A stretch of DNA of 64,000 bases, taken from Streptomyces sp. NBC_00683. GTDB lineage: Bacteria; Actinomycetota; Actinomycetes; Streptomycetales; Streptomycetaceae. Both the position numbers and the translations under genes were made by a program. Under the pieces are notes generated by a model, which saw nothing but the letters and a program-made list of their open reading frames with translations, was not told where the DNA came from and made no database searches. The stretch covers positions 620,001 to 684,000 of the forward strand of contig NZ_CP109013.1 of NCBI RefSeq assembly GCF_036226745.1. The letters are read 5' to 3'. Positions 41,998 to 53,847 of this stretch are shown piece after piece (position 1 is the stretch's first letter; every line of letters begins with the position of its first letter).

Positions 41998-42344
41998 CAA
42001 TGTCCCCTGTCGTGTTGCGGGCACAGCGGCCCCAGGTGGCGATGTCATTCCGGCTGCCGGGATCGGCATCCGCTGTCCCCGTGGACGGTACCGATCAGTA
42101 GCGGTGGCGTCGATCTCCCACCAGCGGGAGATAGCTCACGCCGGTAGGAGATACCTCACGCCGGCGGAATCAGGCGCCGGCACCGTTGACGCGGCGTTCC
42201 GGCCGGGAGTTTCCCGGACGGTTCCGGAAAACGTGAGCCCACGGGCGGCCCGGAGCCGTGAGGGGCGGTCGAACGCCGACGCGCCGTCAGGGCCGAACTG
42301 CGGTCCAGGGCCCAGGAGGTACGGCCGGGCCTGTCACCTGCGGA
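41998..42344. other. pyc leader and upstream region
   Basis: 347 bp between pyc and fur, both transcribed leftward. No coding frame is convincing. The notable element is a direct repeat at 42127-42164, about 130 bp upstream of pyc. Confidence 0.55.
42127..42164. repeat. 20-bp-spaced direct repeat upstream of pyc
   Basis: GGAGATAGCTCACGCCGG at 42127-42144 and GGAGATACCTCACGCCGG at 42147-42164 differ at one base. Repeats two helical turns apart suit a dimeric regulator bound on one face of the DNA. Confidence 0.6.
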
Positions 42345-42764
42345 TCAGGACGCCTGGACGCAGGACGGGCACAGACCGCGGTAGGTGACCGCGGCTTCGG
42401 ACACCGTGAAGCCGAACCGCTCGTCGACCGGGAGGTCGGCCAGCGGATCGCCGGTCGGGTGAACATCCCGGACGGTGCCGCATTCGGAGCACACCAGGTG
42501 CTGGTGCGGGCGGTGTGCGTTGGGGTCGAAGCGCTTGGCACGGCCGTCGGTGGAGACCTCGATGACCTCACCGAGGGCGACCAGCTCGCCGAGGGCGTTG
42601 TACACGGTCGCGCGGGAGATCTCGGGCAGCCGCTGTACCGCACGTGCGTGCACCTCGTCGGCGGTGAGGTGCACGTGGTCGCCGTCGAGCACCTCCGCGA
42701 CGACACGCCGCTGGGAGGTCATACGCCAGCCACGTCCTCGCAGTCGCTCCAGCAGGTCACTCAT
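42345..42764 (-). CDS. Fur-family repressor (CatR/FurA-like)
   Basis: 139 aa. The winged helix contains ISRATVYNALGEL. Metal residues include HRPHQH (84-89) and two CxxC pairs, Cys92/95 and Cys132/135, for structural zinc. It is divergent from katG. Streptomyces keeps Fur-type regulators next to catalase genes (CatR/CatA, FurA/CatC, FurS/CpeB) as peroxide-sensing repressors, so control of katG and of itself is likely. Confidence 0.92.
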   Translation of the reverse strand: MSDLLERLRGRGWRMTSQRRVVAEVLDGDHVHLTADEVHARAVQRLPEISRATVYNALGELVALGEVIEVSTDGRAKRFDPNAHRPHQHLVCSECGTVRDVHPTGDPLADLPVDERFGFTVSEAAVTYRGLCPSCVQAS

Positions 42765-45434
<2,670 letters not shown>

Positions 45435-45441
45435 TCCTGCT

Positions 45442-45473
45442 GTCCGGGCCGGCTGTCACCGGCCGGCCCGGAC
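45442..45473 (+). terminator. katG terminator hairpin
   Basis: GTCCGGGCCGGC (45442-45453) pairs with GCCGGCCCGGAC (45462-45473) across an 8-nt loop, 8 bp after the katG stop. Confidence 0.8.
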
Positions 45474-45571
45474 GGCACGTCCGCGGCCCCGCCCGAACGT
45501 GCTGTCCGGCGGGGATCCCTGCCGGCAGTGAGTGATTGACGGAAGCATTTGGGCGATGTGACGATACGCCG

Positions 45572-46684
45572 ATGCCTGCTCTGCACGCACGGATGGCTGT
45601 CCGCCGCGGTGACTTCACCGGCGCCGTCGTCGCTCGCTGTGCGGCGGAGGTGCCGTTCTACGGGGAACTGCCGCGCCGGACGCTCGAAGGTGAAGTGACG
45701 CGGTCGATCACCGCGGTGCACGATCTGCTGCTGCGGGCGCTGCGTGAGGACGGCGTGATGGGCCCGGGTGACCTGACCCGCCTCATCGAGTGGTCGGGGC
45801 GCCGGGCCGAGGAACGCGTTCCCCTGGAGGCGGTGATCGCCGCCTATCTCATCGGTGCCGAGGTGTGGTGGCAGGTCCTGGCCGAGACGGCGGAGCCCGA
45901 GGAGCTGACCGGCGCGGGAGCGAAGTTGCTGGCCTGCCTGCACGCGGCCATGCCTGCTGTCGTGCTCGCTCACCGGAATGCCCAGGAGGACATCCACAGC
46001 GAGGACAAGCGGGTACGGCGGGCGCTGCTGACCGCTCTGCTGGCCGGACGGCCGTACGAAGACCTGGCGGAGGCGGCACAGGTCACCGTGGTCGGCGGGC
46101 ATGAGGTTGTCGCCCTGGCCTTCGAGTCGAGTCCGCCGTCCAGGCTGGTGCAGTCGTCGCTCGAGGCCCTCGCGGGCGTCCCGGTGCTGATGGATCACGT
46201 CGCCGGGATCGCGCTGCTGCCCGGCAGTTGCGACCTGTCCGGGCTGCCCGATTCCCTCGGGAAGGACGTGGGGCAGTCCGTGTTCGCGGCTGCTGCCCCG
46301 GCCGTGGAGCCGACGGCCGTTCCTGCCGCGGCGGCGGAGGCGGGGCGCGTGCTCGACCTCGTACAGCGCTTGGGACGACCGCCCGGGTTGTACCGGCTCG
46401 ATGACGTGCTGCTGGAGTACCAGCTCGCGCGTCCCGGAGACGCGTTGCTGCGGCTGGCGGCCAAGCTCGACCCGCTGGCGGACCATCCGTACCTGCTGGA
46501 GACACTGCGTGTGTTCGTCGACCACGGGCACAACCGCCGCCGGAGCGCGTCCGAGCTCTGCATCCACCGCAACACGCTGGACTACAGATTGCACCGGGTG
46601 AGCACGCTGACCGGGTTGGACCTCACGGTCCCGGCCGAGGCGCGGCTGCTCCAGGCGGCACTCGTCGCCGCGGACCTCACCTGA
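45572..46684 (+). CDS. PucR-type helix-turn-helix regulator
   Basis: 370 aa from ATG 45572; TTG 45536 is an alternative, and neither has a strong ribosome site. The C-terminus has the PucR HTH: LLETLRVFVDHGHNRRRSA, then HRNTLDYRLHRVSTLTGLDL. The middle is the GGDEF-like region of CdaR-type regulators, and the N-terminus is a helical sensor-like domain. Targets are unknown. It is convergent with the carboxylesterase gene. Confidence 0.85.
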   Translation: MPALHARMAVRRGDFTGAVVARCAAEVPFYGELPRRTLEGEVTRSITAVHDLLLRALREDGVMGPGDLTRLIEWSGRRAEERVPLEAVIAAYLIGAEVWWQVLAETAEPEELTGAGAKLLACLHAAMPAVVLAHRNAQEDIHSEDKRVRRALLTALLAGRPYEDLAEAAQVTVVGGHEVVALAFESSPPSRLVQSSLEALAGVPVLMDHVAGIALLPGSCDLSGLPDSLGKDVGQSVFAAAAPAVEPTAVPAAAAEAGRVLDLVQRLGRPPGLYRLDDVLLEYQLARPGDALLRLAAKLDPLADHPYLLETLRVFVDHGHNRRRSASELCIHRNTLDYRLHRVSTLTGLDLTVPAEARLLQAALVAADLT

Positions 46685-46728
46685 CCGGGAGGCGGCCCGC
46701 GGGACCTGACAGCACGGCCGGGCCGGCG

Positions 46729-48141
46729 CTACAGCCAAGCCCGCAGCTCCTCCTGCCGCGGTGCCAGGACCGTACCCGTGCCCGGATGGTCGAAGACCAT
46801 GACCGGCCGGCGTGCGTCCCACGCGGACCAGCCGGGGTCCCCGGAGGTGGCGAAGTCGACCCACGCCCGGTGCATGGCGTCGGCCAGCGGCTGAGGGGCG
46901 TCCGGCCCCGTCAGTGACTCGCCGTGGCGGAGGTTGTCGAAGACGAAGCCGATCTCCAGGGCGTGGCACGCACCCAGTCCCAGAATCGGCGAGCGCCAGG
47001 CGAACTCGTAGAGGAACGTGCGGGCCGGCCGGGAGTCGGCAAGCCGGTTGAGGGGCCCGCGCAGCAGGAGGTCCGTGGCCATCTCTCCGAGGATCACCCC
47101 CGGCTTCGCGCCCCGACGGGAAGCCCGGTAGAGCCGTGCCACCCGGCCCGGGATCCGGAACTTCAGCAGTGCCAGCCGCAGCGTGAGCCGGCTGGTGCGG
47201 TCCACCGCCCCACCGGGCACGAACCACAGGCGGTACTCCTCCCGGTTGCAGCCCAGCAGCAGGTCGACCGACGGAAGCGGTGGATCGGCCGGCACCACGT
47301 CGTCGTCGACCACGATATGGAAGCCCGGCCCGCCGCTGATCGGATCGGCCCTGCCGACCACGGCGTCCTGCACATCGAGCAGCCGCTCGCGGTCCACCGC
47401 GGCGAACTCCTCCGCCGTGGCGGGCACACGCAGCTCCTTCGCCATCGCCCTCACGGTCTTCGAGCCCTGACCGCGCGTCACGGTCTGCGGGGGGCCGCTC
47501 TGCAGGATCGCCCGGTGGAACAGGCCGGCCGCGCGGGGGCTGGTCATCAGGGCGGCGATGCTGACGGCTCCTGCGGACTCGCCGCACACGGTGACGCGTG
47601 CGGGGTCTCCGCCGAAGGCCGCGATGTTCTCCTTCACCCAGGTCAGAGCGGCGATCTGGTCCAGCAGCCCGCGGTTGTCGGGCGCGTCGGGGAAGACACC
47701 GAACCCTTCGACCCCGAGCCGGTAGTTGATCGAGACGAGGACCACTCCGTCGCGTGCGAAGGCGCGGCCGTCGTACAGCGGCATGGCGGCCGAACCGTTC
47801 CGCAGGGACCCCCCGTGGATCCACACGATCACCGGCAGCGGTGCCCCACCTGCATCGCCACCGGTATCAGGAGTCCAGATGTTGAGGTGGAGACAGTCCT
47901 CCCCCGCGATGTCCACCTCGGGGATCAGCTGGTCGAGGGGCGGCCGGTAGGGGCGTTGCGGAGCGATCGGCCCGTACTCCAGCGCGTCACGAACCCCTTC
48001 CCACGGTTCGACGGGCGCGGGGGCACGGAACCGGTGGACGCCGAAGGGCGCGGCGGCGTAGGGGATCGCGAGGAAGGTGGCGACTCCTCCGCGGACGCGG
48101 CCTCGGACCTTCCCTCGGCAGGTGGTCGCGATGATGTCCAT
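46729..48141 (-). CDS. type B carboxylesterase
   Basis: 470 aa from ATG 48141 with an AAAGGAC site. Motifs: EDCLHLNIWTP, the oxyanion loop VWIHGGSL and the nucleophile elbow CGESAGAVS with Ser189. No signal peptide, so probably cytoplasmic. Substrate unknown; related enzymes cleave para-nitrobenzyl and other esters. Confidence 0.93.
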   Translation of the reverse strand: MDIIATTCRGKVRGRVRGGVATFLAIPYAAAPFGVHRFRAPAPVEPWEGVRDALEYGPIAPQRPYRPPLDQLIPEVDIAGEDCLHLNIWTPDTGGDAGGAPLPVIVWIHGGSLRNGSAAMPLYDGRAFARDGVVLVSINYRLGVEGFGVFPDAPDNRGLLDQIAALTWVKENIAAFGGDPARVTVCGESAGAVSIAALMTSPRAAGLFHRAILQSGPPQTVTRGQGSKTVRAMAKELRVPATAEEFAAVDRERLLDVQDAVVGRADPISGGPGFHIVVDDDVVPADPPLPSVDLLLGCNREEYRLWFVPGGAVDRTSRLTLRLALLKFRIPGRVARLYRASRRGAKPGVILGEMATDLLLRGPLNRLADSRPARTFLYEFAWRSPILGLGACHALEIGFVFDNLRHGESLTGPDAPQPLADAMHRAWVDFATSGDPGWSAWDARRPVMVFDHPGTGTVLAPRQEELRAWL

Positions 48142-48164
48142 GTCCGTCCTTTCACGAGCGATGC

Positions 48165-48199
48165 CCGCCTTCCCTGTCGGGGGGCGACAGGGAAGGCGG
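48165..48199. terminator. hairpin between esterase and secreted hydrolase genes
   Basis: A 15-bp perfect stem (48165-48179 with 48185-48199) and a GGGGG loop, just past the stop of the minus-strand hydrolase gene at 48220. Confidence 0.75.
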
Positions 48200-48219
48200 T
48201 GACGAGGTGGATCCGAGGG

Positions 48220-49089
48220 TTACGGGGCGGTGGCCGGGACGCTCAGGGCCAGGCTGTTCCGCCGGACGTCGGACCAGGTGGTGGTGTCGGTGCAGATGCC
48301 GCAGCCGGGGCCGAAGAACTGGGCACGGGCCGTCCCGTCGCCCATGAGATGGGCACGGAACCACGCGGTGGTCGGAGCGGCGAACGGACCGGGGTCGCCG
48401 ACGACCGTGAAGTGATCGGCCCCGCGCAGCTCGCCGTAGAGGGCCGGGATGTGGTCGGCGGCGTCGTAGAAGGCCTTGACGAGGAAGGGGAAGACGATGC
48501 TGTCCTTCTCACCCGCCAGGAGGAGCGCGGGTACGTGCACCGCGTCGATGTCGGCCAGCGGACCGGGCTGGATCGGCAGGATGGTGTCGATGCGGGGGTC
48601 CGCTCCGACGACGATGGCGGCCGCACCGCCCTGAGAGTGACCCGATGCGCCGATGTGTTCGAGGTCGACATGGTTGAGGAAGATGCTGGCCGGGTCGGCA
48701 TTCCTGCGGGTGAGCATGTCGATGCCCGCCCGCATGGAGATGCCGAGGTTGGACTGCGGGGTGTTCGCCGCGGCGACGATGAAGCCCTGACTGGCCCAGT
48801 GGAGCAGCAGGTCCCGGTAGACGAGGGGAATGCCGTTGGTGCCGTTGCCCCACACGATCACGGGGTGGCGGCGATCGCTGCTCGCGATGTCGCGCGGGTA
48901 GTACAGGGTGGTGATCGCTCCGACTTCCACAGTGGTGGCGTAAGGGCCTGGGGCACCGAAGTCACCGGTGGCCGCGGCCGTCGGGGCGCCCACGGGGGTG
49001 GATGCCGACGCTGCGCCCGCGCCGACCGATGCGGACAGGACGAGCGTGAGTGCGGCCAACGGGACGAGCAGATTCCTTCTCCACAGCAC
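48220..49089 (-). CDS. secreted alpha/beta-hydrolase, chlorophyllase/cutinase-like
   Basis: 289 aa from GTG 49089, with AGGAG upstream. Residues 1-30 are a Sec signal ending ASASTP. The fold shows VIVWGNGTNG (oxyanion side) and the elbow GASGHSQGGAA. Cysteines near the C-terminus (GPGCGIC) may form a disulfide. The group includes polyester- and lipid-cleaving enzymes; the substrate is not predictable here. Confidence 0.85.
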   Translation of the reverse strand: MLWRRNLLVPLAALTLVLSASVGAGAASASTPVGAPTAAATGDFGAPGPYATTVEVGAITTLYYPRDIASSDRRHPVIVWGNGTNGIPLVYRDLLLHWASQGFIVAAANTPQSNLGISMRAGIDMLTRRNADPASIFLNHVDLEHIGASGHSQGGAAAIVVGADPRIDTILPIQPGPLADIDAVHVPALLLAGEKDSIVFPFLVKAFYDAADHIPALYGELRGADHFTVVGDPGPFAAPTTAWFRAHLMGDGTARAQFFGPGCGICTDTTTWSDVRRNSLALSVPATAP

Positions 49090-49342
49090 GGCGACTCCTG
49101 ACGTCAGGGGTTCACCGAGTGATTCATCCGGATCACTTCGGTGTCTGACCGCACATCCTGTGGGAGTCGTCGGGCACCGTCTCTGCGCAATCGCGGCAAT
49201 CACCGGCGTCAGAGTTCGTGCAACATGCCGAGAGTCGCCGGCCCGGCGGTGGTGCCATGCTAAGGGCTGTCCCGGACGTGACATCGCGGCCCGCCGGCGA
49301 GGCCCGAGCGCGCCGGCGGCCCGTCGTACGGAGTACTCCTCG

Positions 49343-49975
49343 TCAGCCGCCTGTCGCCGTGGTGGTGAAGCGGTCGCCACAGATACGGAGTTGGGGGGCG
49401 CGCAGGGTGAGTGCCTCCGTGGAACCGGGCGGATAGACCCTCAGGTAGTCGGGCCGGTCCCAGCAGCCCGAGTCCTCGATTCCCTGATTCAGTGTGTGCA
49501 GGGTGACGCCCGCGGTCCTACCGGGTCCGATCACGGTCTGGTCCCGCATTCCGCCCTCGCGCCCGGCCGGAACCCCGATCACGCTGCCGTCACGCTTGAT
49601 CAGTGAGACACCGGGGAAGCCACGCAGCGTGCATGAGGCCTGGGACTTGTTCTCGAACGTGAGCCGGTAGTAGACCTGCCCCGCTCCCGCGTCGGCACGG
49701 CCCAGACTCATGCCCAGACCTTCGGCCCTGCAGCGCCGGGAACCCGGCCCGGCCGCCGCAGGCTCCGAACCGGCTGAGTCGTCGGGGGCGACCGCGGCCG
49801 CTGCGGGGAGGGAGGAGGACACGTCGGAGGGGCGTTCCTTGCCCGGTGCGGTACTGCCGGGCGCGGCAGACGTCGCCCCGATCGGTTCGGACGTGCCCGA
49901 GGCACCGGCGCAGCCGGCCGCCACGAGGGTGATCGAAACGATGGCGATCGGGGCGAGGACATGCCGACGGAGCAT
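49343..49975 (-). CDS. lipoprotein, DUF4232-like
   Basis: 210 aa from ATG 49975. The lipobox LVAAGC puts the lipidated Cys at residue 22. A Ser/Ala/Pro-rich spacer follows. The C-terminal ~130 residues resemble the DUF4232 beta-sandwich common in Streptomyces (YYRLTFENKSQASCTLRGFP, GVSLI, LRVYPPGSTE, then paired cysteines). Function unknown. Confidence 0.85.
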   Translation of the reverse strand: MLRRHVLAPIAIVSITLVAAGCAGASGTSEPIGATSAAPGSTAPGKERPSDVSSSLPAAAAVAPDDSAGSEPAAAGPGSRRCRAEGLGMSLGRADAGAGQVYYRLTFENKSQASCTLRGFPGVSLIKRDGSVIGVPAGREGGMRDQTVIGPGRTAGVTLHTLNQGIEDSGCWDRPDYLRVYPPGSTEALTLRAPQLRICGDRFTTTATGG

Positions 49976-50183
49976 CCGAGCCCTCCGGTCGGTCCTCCGG
50001 CTCCGCGGCCGGAACAATCGCTGGGACTGCGACGGGGTGGTGCGCGCGTGTGAGCCCATACCTGTCGCCTGCTCAGTTTCGCGCCGCCCGAACCTGTCCG
50101 TGCGAAAAGACGCATAGCCCCGTACCGCGCAGAACGGCGCCTCGGCCGAGCCGCGCCCGCGGGACTCGTCGTTCACGTTCCGC

Positions 50184-50223
50184 ACGTGCACTCGCGCCCC
50201 GTACGCCGGGCGCGAGTGCACGT
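50184..50223. terminator. terminator of the TauD-family gene
   Basis: A 16-bp perfect stem (50184-50199 with 50208-50223) and 8-nt loop, 15 bp past the stop of the minus-strand gene. On the minus strand no U-run is seen. Confidence 0.85.
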
Positions 50224-50237
50224 CTTTCGGCAGGCTG

Positions 50238-51059
50238 TCAGACGGCGGTCCCGGTCTCCTGACGTTCCACGCCGATGACCTTGCGGTACACGCGGGCGCC
50301 GTCGCCGTAGTCGTCCACGGCGTAGTGCCAGGTCGCCTGGTTGTCCCACAGCACGAAGTCCCCGGGGTTCCAGCCGAGCCGGATGGTGTAGTTCGGCGAG
50401 GAGGCGTGCCTGAGCAGATGGTCGAGCAGCGCCTTGCCCTCCTCGGGCGTGACGCCTGTGAGGCCGAGTGCCGAGGTGCTGATGAACAGGCCCTTCCGCC
50501 CGGTGTCGGGGTGTTCGAGGACGACGGGATGCTCGACGGTCTCCGTGACGGCGGTCCGCGTGCTGCCCTGTGCATAGTTCTGCGGGTCGGCGTCGTAGAC
50601 GGCGCTCACCGATGCGAGCAGCACCTTGAACGGCTCCGACAGGTCGTCGTACGCCGTCTGGAGATCGGCCCACAGGGTGTGCCCGCCGAGTTCGGGCACC
50701 TCCTCGTAGGTGAGTGACTCGATGGCGAACACGGGGCTCCGCCACAGCCCGCCGATGTGCCAGGTGCTCGCCTTGCCCGTCTGCCGGACGTTGTAGGGGT
50801 AGACCAGCGGGTTGGCGGCGTCCTTCGCGGCGGTGGGGTGGTCGAACGGTTCCGCGAAGATGTCCACGGCCCTGACGTGCTGATCGGGCGTCAGGTTCTG
50901 GTTCCGGAACACCAGCACCTTGTGTTCCCGGAAGGCATGGCGCAGGAGGTCCGCGGTCTCGGCGTCGACGGTGTCCGTGAGGTCGACCCCGATGACCTCG
51001 GCTCCGAACCTCGGTCCTACGCGCCGTATTTCATGACTGGTGACAGTGGTCATGCCCAT
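50238..51059 (-). CDS. TauD/TfdA-family Fe(II)/2-oxoglutarate enzyme with HxG instead of HxD
   Basis: 273 aa from ATG 51059 (CGGAGAG upstream). The TauD fold is clear: FGAEVIGVDL, VLVFRNQNL, ELGGHTLWAD, GDFVLWDNQATWHYAVDDYG, RVYRKVIG. The distal His245 and the 2-oxoglutarate Arg256 are present. The HxD iron motif (WHTDVTF in TauD) reads WHIGGLW: His101 is kept, but the carboxylate position is Gly103. Fe/2OG halogenases carry Ala or Gly here. So this is a halogenase candidate, or an enzyme with altered or lost activity. Nothing adjacent indicates a substrate. Confidence 0.85.
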   Translation of the reverse strand: MGMTTVTSHEIRRVGPRFGAEVIGVDLTDTVDAETADLLRHAFREHKVLVFRNQNLTPDQHVRAVDIFAEPFDHPTAAKDAANPLVYPYNVRQTGKASTWHIGGLWRSPVFAIESLTYEEVPELGGHTLWADLQTAYDDLSEPFKVLLASVSAVYDADPQNYAQGSTRTAVTETVEHPVVLEHPDTGRKGLFISTSALGLTGVTPEEGKALLDHLLRHASSPNYTIRLGWNPGDFVLWDNQATWHYAVDDYGDGARVYRKVIGVERQETGTAV

Positions 51060-51680
51060 CTCTCTCCGTTGTCGTGCGGGACGACGCACACCCCCGCAGC
51101 GGGGGCGTGCGAACGGTGAGGTCCTGCCCTGTCCGATCTCTGGACCGGATCAGAACGGTGCCTGGGTTCGTCGACAGAGGGACGCGTCGGTACGCGCCAG
51201 ATCCACATGCAATCTGCGGTACAGGGCCGGGGAGGTCACCCGACCACGGTAGTCGGACCGGTTCGCTGCGGGCGAGGGAGCGTAGGCGCTCCGGGCCTGT
51301 TGGCAGCCCGCTTCGGGGGGCCGGACATCCCTTGGGCGCAGGTCGGGCGGCATCGTTGCACTCTTATGAACATCGACGGTCGAGTGCCACCGCCTTCATC
51401 GTGCGTGCGCTGCTGGTCGGCGTGGTGATGACGGGCGGGATGCTCCGGTGATCGCCGGCCTCGTGAGCCCCACTGACGAGAACGACGGCGCCTCCGATGG
51501 CAACGAGGATCCAGCCGAAGACGCCGCTCCCCTGCGGTCGACAGCCGACCCGGGAGGATTGTGCGCCTTGGGCAGCTGGACTACGTTTACAAGCCGCCCT
51601 TCGGCCTGACCCGCCCGGCCGAAGTCGTTCCCCTCAGCGGACTCTCGCACTCCTCGAACCGAAAGGCGTAAGTCACACCT
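51060..51680. other. gene-poor intergenic region
   Basis: 621 bp with no supported gene. Minus-strand frame 51364-51530 contains a hydrophobic stretch (VFGWILVAIGGAVVLVSG) without a start codon, perhaps a decayed small membrane gene. GC is slightly lower than in neighbours. Confidence 0.4.
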
Positions 51681-51995
51681 ATGACGCCCGCTGTCTATGC
51701 GCGCACGAAGAAGATTGTCCAGGTTCTGATCTGGATCGGCCTTGGACTCATGCTGTGGGGAGGCGCCGCGTGGTGGACGAACCACGATGAAGTCGGGAAA
51801 TGCGGTGATGACGTGATGAGGTCTGGCGATGTGTGCAACTCCATCAGTTCTCATGGCGGGAGTTCGGCGACGTACGAAGAAGCCATCCAGGACAAGCAGG
51901 ACCTTCTTCTTCTCGACAAGGCGCTCGTCGGGGGCGGTGCTGCCGTGTTCGTCCTGTCCGCGGCCGGCCTGATCGCGCTCAACCGAAGGGAGTAG
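51681..51995 (+). CDS. small two-helix membrane protein
   Basis: 104 aa. Transmembrane helices at ~12-31 (VLIWIGLGLMLWGGAAWW) and ~81-98 (LVGGGAAVFVLSAAGLIAL) flank a polar loop with two cysteines. Family not recognised. The ribosome site is weak, so expression is less certain than for neighbours. Confidence 0.5.
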   Translation: MTPAVYARTKKIVQVLIWIGLGLMLWGGAAWWTNHDEVGKCGDDVMRSGDVCNSISSHGGSSATYEEAIQDKQDLLLLDKALVGGGAAVFVLSAAGLIALNRRE

Positions 51996-52169
51996 GGGCT
52001 GCCTGACACCGGGGGCGTGGGTGGACGCGAGCTGCCGTCCAACCCAACGTCGTGGGTGCAACTGACCGATGTGGAGTCGGAGTTCATCGGCCCATGCTGC
52101 CGTCGGTGAGTAAGGTCCGTATCCCGAGCGACTGCGGCAGCAGTTCGAAGGGGGATCCGGCCGTTCAGG

Positions 52170-52463
52170 ACAGGTGGGCAGTGGCGGGAGATGCCGGCGG
52201 ACCTCGGCGCCTGGTCGACCGTCCACAACCGCTTCTGACAGTGGCGTGACGCCGGGGGCTTCGAGGCGTTGCTGGACGGGCTGATCGCGATACCGTCACG
52301 CCCTGGAGAAAGCCGCCGCCGAGGAGGAGAAGGCCAGGTCAAAGGGGGCGTTCCCGAAGGACGACCCCCGACAGCTACCTCGGCGGCCTCGACCTGCGAG
52401 CCTCAATGATCCGGGTCAAAGACCTCACCCGAACCACCTCATGATCCCGACTCGAAACCCGCC
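52170..52463 (+). pseudogene. transposase remnants (IS5-type)
   Basis: Frame from 52176 reads GQWREMPADLGAWSTVHNRF, then a stop, then QWRDAGGFEALLDGLI, the N-terminal domain of IS5-family transposases. A second piece at 52382-52444 (LRASMIRVKDLTRTTS, stop) resembles a transposase C-terminus. Catalytic DDE residues are missing; no inverted repeats were found. Confidence 0.6.
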
Positions 52464-53612
52464 CTAGGAACTGGTCCGGCACAGTTGCCGGTCCACGAGT
52501 GTGGTCATGGCCCGCTGGGTGTCCCGGTTGCCGTCGCTGGTGCCGTACACCACGGCGGTCCGGGTCCCGTGCCGGGTGGTGCCGGCCCAGGTGACGTAGC
52601 CGAGCAGTTCGCCCCGGTGACCGAAGTAGCTGCCGCCACAGGACAACGGGATCTCGGCCAGACCGAGTCCGTAGTTCACACCCAGCTCGGGCGCGGGCTC
52701 GGTGGCCGTCATCTCGTCGAGTTGCGCCGGAGCCAGCAGCCGGCCGCCGAGCAGCGCGGCGTAGAACCGGTTGAGGTCGTGCGTGGTGCTGATGATCGAG
52801 CCGGCGCCGACGGCCATACTCGAATCGAGTGCCGTGACGTCGGTGCCTGTGTCGGTGCCGAACGTGGCGTAGGCATGAGCGTGCGGGCCCAGGATGAACG
52901 GGAAGGTGCCGGGCGTACTCGTGTCCCTCAAGCCCAGCGGTCGGATGACCCGGTCCCTCACCTCCTGAGCCCAACTCCGGCCGCTGACCTTGTGAATGAT
53001 CATCGCGGCGAGAACGTAGTTGGTGTTGGAGTAGGACCAGCCCTTGCCCGGGGAGAACTTGGGCGTGTGCCGCATCGCCGTCCTCACCAACTCCTCGGGG
53101 GTGTAGGTGCGGAACCGCTCGGCCCGGTAGCCGTCCGCGCTGTTCAGCGCGGCTATCTCCGGCCCGACATCACGGATGCCGCTGGTGTGCTGCAGCAGCT
53201 GCCGCACAGTGATCCGGCTGCCGTCGTTGCCGTTGCCCCGGACCACTCCGGGCAGCCACTGCTCGACGGTGTCCTCCAGGGACATCCGTCCCTCGCCGAC
53301 GAGTTGCAGCACGACTGCGGCGGTGAAGGTCTTGGTGGCGCTGCCGATCCGGAACCTGCCGTTGCGTGGCATCGGCCTCCTGGTGCCCGTCCCGGCCGTC
53401 CCCGCACGCGCGGTGTCATGTGTGCCCGGTGACGTCACCTCGGCGGACACACCGACGGTCCCGGTGTCGTGGATCGCGTCCACCTGCTGTTGGAGCGGAT
53501 CGGTCCGCTGGGGTTTCGCGACCGCCGGCATCCCGGTCGATGCGGCGATGAGGACCGCGGCCAGACCGCTCAGGGCGAGCAGGTCCCGCCGACGCCTTGC
53601 TAACACGTGCAT
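52464..53612 (-). CDS. serine beta-lactamase-like / D-alanyl-D-alanine carboxypeptidase
   Basis: 382 aa from ATG 53612, with GGAAGAGG upstream. A signal peptide lies at 1-32. Class C/DD-peptidase motifs: SATK (Ser91, Lys94), YSN (194-196) and HRG near the C-terminus. Secreted or periplasm-like; it may trim wall peptides or hydrolyse esters. It is next to the transposase remnants, but its codon use matches the rest of the window. Confidence 0.9.
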   Translation of the reverse strand: MHVLARRRRDLLALSGLAAVLIAASTGMPAVAKPQRTDPLQQQVDAIHDTGTVGVSAEVTSPGTHDTARAGTAGTGTRRPMPRNGRFRIGSATKTFTAAVVLQLVGEGRMSLEDTVEQWLPGVVRGNGNDGSRITVRQLLQHTSGIRDVGPEIAALNSADGYRAERFRTYTPEELVRTAMRHTPKFSPGKGWSYSNTNYVLAAMIIHKVSGRSWAQEVRDRVIRPLGLRDTSTPGTFPFILGPHAHAYATFGTDTGTDVTALDSSMAVGAGSIISTTHDLNRFYAALLGGRLLAPAQLDEMTATEPAPELGVNYGLGLAEIPLSCGGSYFGHRGELLGYVTWAGTTRHGTRTAVVYGTSDGNRDTQRAMTTLVDRQLCRTSS

Positions 53613-53760
53613 GATGATCCTCTTCCGTTCGGGTTGCCTGCGTGATCGGTGTCCATCCCACCAGCGGAAGGCCGTCGGTCCCATCCGGCTCTCCCCCTGA
53701 CGTGCCCACACGCTGGCCTCAGGACGGTGCCGGGGGTTGCCCCCCGTAGGGACCGCCGAA

Positions 53761-53802
53761 GCAGAGGGGCCCGGAGTCCTCTCGGACTCCGGGCCCCTCT
53801 GC
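53761..53802. terminator. terminator between subtilase and DD-peptidase genes
   Basis: A 19-bp perfect stem (53761-53779 with 53784-53802) and TCTC loop, 45 bp past the subtilase stop on the minus strand. Confidence 0.88.
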
Positions 53803-53847
53803 CGACCTCTCTACAGCCGGTCAGTGGCTGTCCTGTGGTTCAGGTCC

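Noticed and set aside
38605..42147. Long open frame on the plus strand opposite pyruvate carboxylase
   Set aside because: Shadow of GC-rich codon bias; its translation shows no domain, while the minus strand is a full pyruvate carboxylase.
51364..51530. Possible small membrane gene on the minus strand
   Set aside because: The frame has a hydrophobic run but no start codon or ribosome site, so at most a decayed fragment.
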